Positions 7,313-12,682 of a stretch of 12,682 bases of DNA are shown in pieces. Both the position numbers and the translations under genes were made by a program. Origin of the DNA: CAZBZG01 sp964496245 (GTDB taxonomy: Bacteria; Planctomycetota; SZUA-567); the NCBI GenBank assembly GCA_964496245.1, contig CAZBZG010000124.1, positions 1 through 12,682 on the forward strand. Direction: 5' to 3'. Within the stretch, counting starts at the first letter, position 1. Each line of letters opens with the position of its first letter. Under the pieces are notes generated by a model. It saw nothing but the letters and a program-made list of their open reading frames with translations. It was not told where the DNA came from and ran no database searches.

Positions 7313-7360
7313 TTTGGGGGAAATGGCAGCCCAGGGACCCAGGACCGGAGGATAGCGCAC

Positions 7361-8830
7361 ATGGCAGCTACAGCAGAGACTGCAGTACAAAAGGACTGGT
7401 GGCGCAAGGAGGCGGAGGGGGTTCCGCACCTGGTGACGGGTGACATCCCCGGGCCCCAGTCCCAGGCCATGCACGCGCGCACCACCAAGCACATGCGGGG
7501 CCTCAGCGGCCAGGTCAAGCTCTTCCCCGTCTGCTTCGACCGCGGATTTGGGATCACCCTGACGGATGTAGACGGCAACAAGTACTTGGATTTCTCCTCC
7601 GGCATCTACGTCACGAGTCTGGGCCACTGCCACCCCAAGGTTTCAGAAGCGGTGAGCCACTGGGCTGGCCGCCTGATGAATTGCCACGACTTCACCACGC
7701 CCGTCAAAGAACAGCTCATGGAGAAGATGGCCGGGGTGCTCCCCGGGACCCTCAGCGGTGTGCAGCTCTACAGCGACGGCACGTCGGCTGTAGAGGCGGG
7801 GCTGCGCGCGGCTCGCGCCATCACCAGCCGGCACGAGTTCATCTCCTGCTTTCGGGATTTCCACGGGAAGTCCATGGGCGCGGTCAGCTGCGCGCAGATG
7901 GTCCGCGGGGATCTCCTGACCTACGGTCCGACGCGCGCGCCCGGCTTCTACATGGTGCCCCGGCCGAATCCCTATCGCCCGACGTTTGCCAAGGCCGACG
8001 GCACCATCGACATCGACCGGGTGGCCAACGACAGGATCGTGGCTGCAGCGCGCGCGCATCCCGACCTTGTCGTGCGCTGCAGCTCGGAGTTCCCCTACTT
8101 CCCGGGCGCCCAGCGCTTGATCCAGTGGGTGCGCGACAAGTCCTATGGTCGCCTGATCGAGGTGCGCTCGGGCTTCCATCATGCGAGCGACCTGGATCTC
8201 GACAAGCCCATCAACTGGAAGCGCATGGTCGACCGGAACGGCGCCTATGGATGCATGGGGGACCTCGGCATGCACGTGCAGCATATTCCCTTCCGCATGG
8301 GCTGGAGGCCCCGGAGCGTGCAGGCGTTCCTGCAGAACCTCGTGCCCACGCGTCCTGACGGCAAGGGCGGCTCGGCCCCGTGCGAGACGTGGGACAACGC
8401 CACCGTGCTCTGCGGCTGCGCCGATCCGGAAACGGGCGAGCCCTTCCTGTGGACCCTGGAGACCAAGCGGATGGCGCCGGGCGCGACCAATACCTGGTTC
8501 CTCGAGGTCTATGGAACCGAGGGCTCGGCGCGCTTCTCCACGCACGACCCCAAGGCCTTCACGTGTCTTCGGACCGAGGGCCGCGAGCAGGGTTGGACGC
8601 GCGTGGACGTGGGCGCCCAGTCGGCCATCCCCTCGATCACGGGAGGCATCTTCGAGTTCGGCTTCTCCGACGCCTTCCAGCAGATGATCGGCGCGTTTCT
8701 GCAGGAGTTCACGGACACGCCCGAGTCCCACCCCTTCCGCACGGTCTCGCTCGAAGAGACCGCCCTCAGCCACCGCGTCTTCACCGCCGCACTCCAAGCC
8801 CAGGAGACCGGGAGCCGGGTGGCGGTGTAG
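7361..8830 (+). CDS. Chimeric frame: class III aminotransferase N-half fused to Gfo/Idh/MocA C-domain
   Basis: The 489-residue frame has two unrelated halves. Residues 1 to about 220 are the N-terminal part of a PLP-dependent class III aminotransferase: DVDGNKYLDFSSGI, GHCHPKV, the cofactor loop SDGTSAVEAGLRAAR and FRDFHGKSMGAVS. From about residue 222 the sequence is a Gfo/Idh/MocA oxidoreductase from the end of its Rossmann domain onward: CSSEFPYFPGAQRLIQWV, GRLIEVRSGFHH, and GDLGMHVQHIPFRMGW with the catalytic-type D and H. The aminotransferase lacks its second half, including the PLP-binding lysine; the oxidoreductase lacks the NAD-binding fold and EKP lysine. Neither activity is expected. 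The join lies near 8018-8035 and is exactly in frame. ATG 7361 has CGGAGGA upstream. The promoter is likely controlled by the divergent DeoR protein, so the parent genes probably belonged to the amino-sugar pathway. Confidence 0.85.
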   Translation: MAATAETAVQKDWWRKEAEGVPHLVTGDIPGPQSQAMHARTTKHMRGLSGQVKLFPVCFDRGFGITLTDVDGNKYLDFSSGIYVTSLGHCHPKVSEAVSHWAGRLMNCHDFTTPVKEQLMEKMAGVLPGTLSGVQLYSDGTSAVEAGLRAARAITSRHEFISCFRDFHGKSMGAVSCAQMVRGDLLTYGPTRAPGFYMVPRPNPYRPTFAKADGTIDIDRVANDRIVAAARAHPDLVVRCSSEFPYFPGAQRLIQWVRDKSYGRLIEVRSGFHHASDLDLDKPINWKRMVDRNGAYGCMGDLGMHVQHIPFRMGWRPRSVQAFLQNLVPTRPDGKGGSAPCETWDNATVLCGCADPETGEPFLWTLETKRMAPGATNTWFLEVYGTEGSARFSTHDPKAFTCLRTEGREQGWTRVDVGAQSAIPSITGGIFEFGFSDAFQQMIGAFLQEFTDTPESHPFRTVSLEETALSHRVFTAALQAQETGSRVAV

Positions 8831-8907
8831 GGGCGCTGCGATCCGGCTGGCGTCCGGAGGGTTACCCGGCAGGCGTCGGATCTGAACCGCGCCCACAAAC
8901 CTGCACC

Positions 8908-9090
8908 AGGAGATGCTCGATGCCTGACCCAACCGAACCGCGTGCCACCGCTTGCCCATTCTGATTCGCGAAGCAGACGGCACGGTGGTCGACCGCTTTC
9001 CCGGCTCTCCGGACGTGGCCCCCGGCTGCCACGCCGGGCTCACGCTGACCGATGGGGTGACGCTCATCTGCTGGCGCACGCTTTCGCGCT
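8908..9090 (+). pseudogene. Possible frameshifted gene remnant
   Basis: A good ribosome binding site (AGGAG, 8908-8912) precedes an ATG at 8920, but the frame stops after 14 residues (MPDPTEPRATACPF). A second frame then reads protein-like sequence: ILIREADGTVVDRFPGSPD, followed by AGLTLTDGVTLICWRTLSR. One indel near 8950 would join the two. I do not recognise the family. The segment sits between the chimeric frame and the end of the converging 906-residue gene. It could equally be non-coding; a 6-bp GC hairpin (9021-9038) lies inside it but has no T-run. Confidence 0.3.
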
Positions 9091-9096
9091 GGGGCG

Positions 9097-11817
9097 TCAT
9101 CTTTTGTCTGCGAATTGTGGTCGCCCGATTCGGTAGGTGCTCCCGCTCGCATTCCCGCCAAACCCGGCGAGCAGGTAGTCCTGGTCGCTGGTGTTGCCGA
9201 GAATCAGGCTTTCGAGTCTGGCGGGTCCTGCGTCAGGGTAGGCCTTGCGGAAGGCTGCGCGCAGGTTTACGCGGATCCGCTGCGTTTTCGCGTCGTAGCA
9301 GGATGCGCACCGCACGAGCGGCGGCGCGCCCAGGGGCTCGGCCACGAACGCCTTCCACGACGGCTCGTAGGTGCGGGGCTTGCCGAGCACCTCGCGCGTC
9401 TCCTCCAGCGGGGCGGTGAGCGGCAGGACCAGCCCCTTGTCGCTGATCACCACGTGCAGGTTGACCTTGGTGCCCGGCCCGGGAGCGAACGGGATGGTGA
9501 GCACCGGCCGCGCGTCCAGGTCCACGGGTTCGTCCATGGCGAGCGCAATGGCGAACGGTCCGCCGCCGTAGCGGTTGATCACCTTCACCCCGTCGTCCGC
9601 GGCCGGCAGGCAGTCCACGCGGTCGGGGTCGTGTGCGCGCCAGGGACCTCCGGCTGGTGCGGGCCGGGGCGCGAGATATGCGCCGGGGTTGGTCCGCGCT
9701 TCGGCTGCGCTGCGGATCATGGCATAGAGCACGCCGTTCCGGCGGGTCCAGAGCGCGAGGTGTCCGCCCGGCAGCGGATCTTCGTCCTCCACGTCGAACA
9801 GGACCGTGTCGTCGCGCAGGATCCGGATCCGCCGGCCCACCTTTTCGATGTGCAGGCGGAACCAGAAGAGGTGGAGGTCGTAGATGCCGTGGAAGGGCGG
9901 GAATTTGGCCCGCTCGTTCGTGGCCAGCACGCGTTCGCCCTTGAGGAGATACGTGGCGCGGTTCTCGTGTCCGCCAAAGAGGAGCGTGTAGCCCGAATTC
10001 AAGTCGCGGCCGTTCGTGCAGAAGGAGACGTTCATGTCGTGCCGCGCGTAGCGGCGGCCTTCCTTGTCCCCCGGCTTGCGGTACTTCCGGTTGAAGAGAT
10101 CCTTCATGGAATGGTAGAGCTCGTGCACCTGGTCGCCGTCGTACCGGTGCTTGGAGAAATTGACGGCCACGGCTTTGTCCACGCCCTGGTACCAGTTCCA
10201 CTGCCGCCTGCAGGTCCACCGGTCGTCGATGGTCCACTGGCCGGCGATGGGGAGCCAGTCCACGGGTGCGGCTTCGAAGAATTCGTACCACACGTTCCGG
10301 CTGAAGAGGGCGGGGCGCGTGTCTACGGCGGCCTGCTGCGGGAAGTAGCCGACGGTCACGCACCCGGGAAGCGAGAGGGCCGCCCGCTCGCCCTGCCAGA
10401 ACAGGCCGTGGCCGCGCCGCTCCAGGATGGCTGGCCGTCCCCCTGCCGCAAACGTGCCGAGCGGCCGATCGCCGCGTCCGAAGAGCGCGAGCCAGCCCTT
10501 GGCTCCTTCAGGTACTTCGGCCCGGAAGTCGCGGAAGAGCGCGCAGCGGTTCTGCACGCCTGTGCGGGTCTCGCCCGCGATCCGGCACGTCGCCTTCTGC
10601 CACAGGTCCGTGCTGCTCGCCCACCGCTGGAGGTGTTTGTCCCGATCGTCCTTGGGGTACTTGGGTTTGTCCGCAAAGATGGTGCTCGTCTGCTTGATGG
10701 GGACCAAGGGATGCGCGGGCACGCTGAGGTCTTCGACCCGGACATCGTCGAAGATCGCGCGGCCGCCCGTCACCTCGAGTCCGACCCTGCCGCCGAGACA
10801 TTCGGAGGTCTCGGCTTCGAGCAGGGTTTGTCCGTCGATGCGGGCTTCGATCCGTCCGGTTGCGGATACGAGTGCGCCCAGGCGGAACCAGCGCGGGCAG
10901 GCGAAGGCCTTCTGGCGCAGGATGCGCGTCTTGCCGGCCTCGCGCCGCTCGAGGCGGAGCACCGACTGGCCGGCCGGACCGGAGACCGAGGCGGCATAGC
11001 ATACGCCGTCGTCTTGGCGAGCAAAGACGAAGGCCAGGCCGGTGTCGCGCAGGCGTCGCACGGCCACGGAACACCGCAAATGGTTCCAGTACGGCCGGCC
11101 GGTGACGAGCAGGCCCCGCTCGCCGTCGTCCGGTGCGGCGGCGAGGAGGACAAAGGGGTTGGGCGTGGTCTTGAAGACGCGCCCGCTCGCGGCCACGTTC
11201 TCGGGGACCCGGTCGTCATGGAGCGGCAGGGTCGTCAGGTGCGTGCGCCAGGCGCCCGCTGCCACGCGCCACTGGTCGTCGCGTCCGATCTCGGATCGCA
11301 TGAAGCCGTCGTCGAAGCGGAGATCCCCGAGCGGCTGCAGCGCGATGTGCGCCGGCGCTTCGCTGTAGAATGCGCAGACGCGTTTGCCCGGTTCCAGCGG
11401 AAACGCGAGCAGGTGATGGCGTGCGGCATAGAGATGCACCGTTCCGTCGTAGCAGGCGAGCACGAGCCGCGTCTCGTTTGCGAGGGTGTTGATGGGTTTG
11501 CGGCCGCTCTCCACGTCGAACCGTTGCGTGCCATCGGGTGCCAGCTGCCAGTGGCACAGGCGCGGGCTGAGCTGGACGTGATGATAGGTTCCTGCAGACG
11601 GATCGCCGAAGATCACGTGGCGCTCGTCGTCCGGGGTTCCGGCCGACAGGTCGATGGCGATATGGAAACGTCCGGTCTTTACCCGCGCCCCGCGCTCGGT
11701 CAGGCGGTCGCGCAGATCCGACAGGGAAGGGGGTCCGCCCGCCCGCCAGCCATGGACGCCGATCCCGAGGAGGGCGAGTCCCAGAAGACCGCTGAGGGCC
11801 AAGAGGAAACGCTTCAT
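9097..11817 (-). CDS. Large membrane-anchored or secreted protein with LamG-like beta-sandwich modules
   Basis: This 906-residue protein starts with MKRFLLALSG and a hydrophobic run (LLGLALLGIGVHGW), a signal peptide or membrane anchor. The rest looks like extracytoplasmic beta-sheet modules rich in W, Y, G and D. Residues about 165-365 resemble a concanavalin/LamG-like (family-16 or DUF1080-type) sandwich, with DDQWRVAAGAW near the start and GGRVGLEVTGGRAIFDDVRV at its end. A second similar module lies at about 500-720, starting near GQWTIDDRWTCRRQWNWY and ending near GGHLALWTRRNGVLYAMIRS. The C-terminal 150 residues end in DYLLAGFGGNASGSTYRIGR and may be another binding domain. No catalytic motif is recognised. 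Glycan binding or processing at the cell surface is plausible beside a sulfatase and nag genes but is an inference. ATG 11817 is chosen because the signal sequence begins there, although no Shine-Dalgarno sequence precedes it. Confidence 0.82.
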   Translation of the reverse strand: MKRFLLALSGLLGLALLGIGVHGWRAGGPPSLSDLRDRLTERGARVKTGRFHIAIDLSAGTPDDERHVIFGDPSAGTYHHVQLSPRLCHWQLAPDGTQRFDVESGRKPINTLANETRLVLACYDGTVHLYAARHHLLAFPLEPGKRVCAFYSEAPAHIALQPLGDLRFDDGFMRSEIGRDDQWRVAAGAWRTHLTTLPLHDDRVPENVAASGRVFKTTPNPFVLLAAAPDDGERGLLVTGRPYWNHLRCSVAVRRLRDTGLAFVFARQDDGVCYAASVSGPAGQSVLRLERREAGKTRILRQKAFACPRWFRLGALVSATGRIEARIDGQTLLEAETSECLGGRVGLEVTGGRAIFDDVRVEDLSVPAHPLVPIKQTSTIFADKPKYPKDDRDKHLQRWASSTDLWQKATCRIAGETRTGVQNRCALFRDFRAEVPEGAKGWLALFGRGDRPLGTFAAGGRPAILERRGHGLFWQGERAALSLPGCVTVGYFPQQAAVDTRPALFSRNVWYEFFEAAPVDWLPIAGQWTIDDRWTCRRQWNWYQGVDKAVAVNFSKHRYDGDQVHELYHSMKDLFNRKYRKPGDKEGRRYARHDMNVSFCTNGRDLNSGYTLLFGGHENRATYLLKGERVLATNERAKFPPFHGIYDLHLFWFRLHIEKVGRRIRILRDDTVLFDVEDEDPLPGGHLALWTRRNGVLYAMIRSAAEARTNPGAYLAPRPAPAGGPWRAHDPDRVDCLPAADDGVKVINRYGGGPFAIALAMDEPVDLDARPVLTIPFAPGPGTKVNLHVVISDKGLVLPLTAPLEETREVLGKPRTYEPSWKAFVAEPLGAPPLVRCASCYDAKTQRIRVNLRAAFRKAYPDAGPARLESLILGNTSDQDYLLAGFGGNASGSTYRIGRPQFADKR

Positions 11818-11828
11818 CGTACAGGCTG

Positions 11829-11856
11829 GTATAACGCACGGACGCTTGGTTTTCAA
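11829..11856 (-). promoter_or_regulatory. Predicted promoter giving a nearly leaderless mRNA
   Basis: On the minus strand TTGAAA (11851-11856) is followed after 16 bp by TTATAC (11829-11834). A start site about 7 nt further on would be near 11822, only some 5 nt before the ATG at 11817. This agrees with the absence of a Shine-Dalgarno sequence. Confidence 0.45.
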
Positions 11857-12146
11857 TGGAAACCTCGCGCGCGGTCCGCTACGAGGCCGCATCCCTCTCC
11901 TCTGCCTCCTCCGCCGTCGCCTGCGGCTCTGGCGTGACGCGTCGTTCTGGAATACAGGAAAGCCCGGCTTCGTCTCGCGGGCTGCGCAGCGGACGAAACC
12001 TGGCGACCGGCCGGACTCGTCCTGGAGCCGATGGATGGGCGGAAACGGCGAGGCGCGCAGGGCAAAGCCCGCGCACCGCAGCCCGCAGGGCGGCGCACAG
12101 GACGTGCGCTGCAACCCCCGAGCTTGGTCGGTGTGAGAGAACGAAG
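11857..12146. other. Intergenic stretch without a supported gene
   Basis: This GC-rich region has open frames on both strands, but their translations are low-complexity (runs of R, P, G, A) with no start signal or recognisable motif. I see no terminator with a T-run and no RNA gene. Confidence 0.5.
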
Positions 12147-12167
12147 TGGGCCCGGAGGGACTCGAAC
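12147..12167 (-). other. tRNA 3'-end-like fragment (possible integration-site scar)
   Basis: On the minus strand the sequence GTTCGAGTCCC-TCCGGGCCCA reads as the T-loop, 3' T-stem, 3' acceptor strand and discriminator of a tRNA. The 5' T-stem, anticodon arm and D arm do not follow: the bases before the T-loop do not pair with it. Tyrosine recombinases commonly insert at tRNA 3' ends and leave exactly such a copy, so this may be an old attachment site. Confidence 0.45.
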
Positions 12168-12254
12168 GAATCCACACAAGGTGTTGGTGGTCAACGCCCT
12201 TCCGAATGCGACCCAACCAAGGCGGTGCAGGATCCGGTGCATCCGGGCCAAGTT

Positions 12255-12371
12255 TTGAGCAAATCTGAATCTCAGCCGGCTGACCTGGGAGAGGTCATCA
12301 CTGCCTGGCCAGGCCTCTCGCAGGCCACCCGCGACAGGATCCTCGCCATGGTCAAGCTCTCCAGGGATTAG
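12255..12371 (+). pseudogene. Short conserved-looking tail, possibly from an integrase-associated frame
   Basis: The frame ends in ADLGEVITAWPGLSQATRDR followed by ILAMVKLSRD and a TAG stop. From memory, tails of the type AWP-x-LP-xx-R/K-x-x-I-x-AMV end short proteins next to site-specific integrase genes in planctomycete-like genomes; I could not check this. There is no good start: a TTG at 12255 has no ribosome binding site, and the upstream in-frame sequence runs through the tRNA-like fragment (as WARRDSN). It is best read as the 3' remnant of a mobile-element gene. It ends two bases before the AbiEii-like fragment on the other strand. Confidence 0.4.
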
Positions 12372-12372
12372 T

Positions 12373-12420
12373 GCGCTGCAGGATATCGTTGAAGCGTTGG
12401 CCTTGGTGCTCGAGGCGCGC
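12373..12420 (-). pseudogene. AbiEii-like toxin fragment
   Basis: This 16-codon segment reads ARLEHQGQRFNDILQR. It resembles the N-terminal segment of AbiEii-type nucleotidyltransferase toxins (a pattern like RLLNxARxxGxxFNxLLxRY). It lies directly downstream of the AbiEi-like remnant on the same strand, the order of the intact module, but in a shifted frame. The segment is short, so the assignment rests largely on context. Confidence 0.4.
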
Positions 12421-12422
12421 CC

Positions 12423-12542
12423 ATCATCGCGCTAATCGTGGAGGGTACGCGGGTGGATGCCGGCCGCGAGCGCTTCGCCTGTACGAATGGTCCCGCCCCC
12501 AGGGGCGATGAGCTTCAGGGCTTCTTCAACTTATGCAGTCAT
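12423..12542 (-). pseudogene. AbiEi-type antitoxin N-terminal remnant, broken by two stops
   Basis: Reading from ATG 12542, the frame gives MTA, a TAA stop (12531-12533), then VEEALKLIAPGGGTIRTGEA followed by LAAGIHPRTLHD, a TAG stop (12432-12434) and RDDG. This matches the winged-helix start of AbiEi-family antitoxins (pattern GGxLRTxEALxAGIHPRTLYxLRDxG). The TAG falls where a Leu is expected, so TTG to TAG is a simple explanation. AbiEi is the DNA-binding antitoxin and autorepressor of type IV toxin-antitoxin and abortive-infection modules. GGAG (12550-12553) lies 7 nt before the ATG. Most of the antitoxin, including its C-terminal domain, is deleted and the AbiEii-like fragment follows at once. 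Confidence 0.65.
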
Positions 12543-12569
12543 GTTCTTGCTCCGGACTCGACAGTCACA

Positions 12570-12597
12570 AGTTTACATCACGCCACCTTTCTGTAAA
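12570..12597 (-). promoter_or_regulatory. Predicted promoter/operator of the AbiE remnant
   Basis: On the minus strand TTTACA (12592-12597) is followed after 16 bp by TAAACT (12570-12575). The outer bases also form an inverted repeat, TTTACA-N14-TGTAAA (12572-12597), which could be an AbiEi operator. The start site would be near 12563, giving a leader of about 20 nt to ATG 12542. Confidence 0.45.
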
Positions 12598-12682
12598 GCC
12601 GGTCTTTTCCGCACTTTTCCTGTTTTCGAAGAATTAGCTGCGTTATCCAGTCCTTGGCGAAGGCGGCCAAATTGGTTTTGAT
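12578..12682 (-). CDS. Possible C-terminal end of a gene running off the right edge
   Basis: The minus strand is open from the window edge to a TGA at 12578-12580, coding 34 residues that look protein-like: IKTNLAAFAKDWITQLILRK then QEKCGKDRLYRKVA. The base composition is clearly poorer in GC than the rest of the window. The family is not recognised. An open frame of this length is not rare by chance, and its end overlaps the predicted abiE promoter, so it may be only promoter-upstream sequence. Confidence 0.25.
   Translation of the reverse strand: MKTNLAAFAKDWITQLILRKQEKCGKDRLYRKVA

Noticed and set aside
7361..8830. A genuine bifunctional aminotransferase-oxidoreductase enzyme
   Set aside because: Both halves lack their essential cofactor parts (the PLP lysine and the NAD-binding fold), so a working two-domain enzyme is unlikely.
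8840..8882. GATCCG...CGGATC inverted repeat after the chimeric frame as a terminator
   Set aside because: The arms are 6 bp with a 31-nt loop and no T-run follows.
9115..11937. A 940-codon open frame on the plus strand opposite the large secreted protein
   Set aside because: It is a shadow frame from high-GC codon bias. The translation lacks a start signal and motifs, while the minus strand carries a signal peptide and coherent beta-sandwich motifs.
12147..12250. A complete tRNA gene on the minus strand
   Set aside because: Only the 3' T-loop and acceptor strand match. The 5' T-stem does not pair, and although GGCCCG occurs further upstream the spacing (over 100 nt) and arms do not form a cloverleaf.
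12457..12681. A 74-codon plus-strand frame at the right edge
   Set aside because: It is antisense to the better-supported AbiEi-like remnant and its promoter, with no ribosome binding site and no recognisable motif.

Overview
The window is high-GC bacterial DNA. Three things suggest a free-living, polysaccharide-degrading bacterium of the Planctomycetota/PVC or Hydrogenedentota type: a sulfatase beside an amino-sugar catabolic operon, Gfo/Idh/MocA and neutral-ceramidase-type sequences, and a very large secreted protein with LamG-like modules. This is inferred from gene content and recall; no marker gene is present. No rRNA, complete tRNA or CRISPR array was seen.

Layout. At 117-581 (-) lies a small two-CBS-domain protein with a good sigma70-like promoter. 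It is divergent from a cytosolic sulfatase at 788-2305 (+). The gap at 2306-2629 separates converging genes and carries a compound REP/BIME-like palindrome (2382-2463). From 7146 down to 2630 on the minus strand runs a tight operon: a DeoR-family regulator, NagA (GlcNAc-6-phosphate deacetylase), a divergent glucosamine-6-phosphate deaminase/isomerase, a neutral-ceramidase-like frame without its N-terminal part, and an FGGY sugar kinase without its C-terminal half. The DeoR gene is divergent from a plus-strand reading frame (7361-8830). Two DeoR-type operator palindromes in the 214-bp gap overlap the predicted -10 elements of both promoters. That plus-strand frame is a chimera: the N-terminal half of a class III aminotransferase joined in frame to the C-terminal domain of a Gfo/Idh/MocA oxidoreductase.

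After a short region with a possible broken gene (8831-9096) comes a 906-residue membrane-anchored or secreted protein on the minus strand (9097-11817), whose predicted promoter lies almost on top of its start codon. The right end (11818-12682) has no intact gene but holds a patchwork of mobile-DNA debris: a tRNA 3'-end-like fragment, a short conserved-looking peptide tail that resembles tails seen near integrases, and the remains of an AbiE-type (AbiEi/AbiEii) type IV toxin-antitoxin module whose promoter and ribosome binding site can still be read.

How the genes fit together. NagA and the deaminase would turn GlcNAc-6-phosphate into a fructose-6-phosphate-type product under DeoR control. 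The sulfatase and the large surface protein are plausible partners in using sulfated, amino-sugar-containing glycans. The most notable overall feature is that at least three loci in about 5 kb carry large deletions at sharp junctions. Either this region is being eroded or the contig was mis-joined; read mapping would decide.
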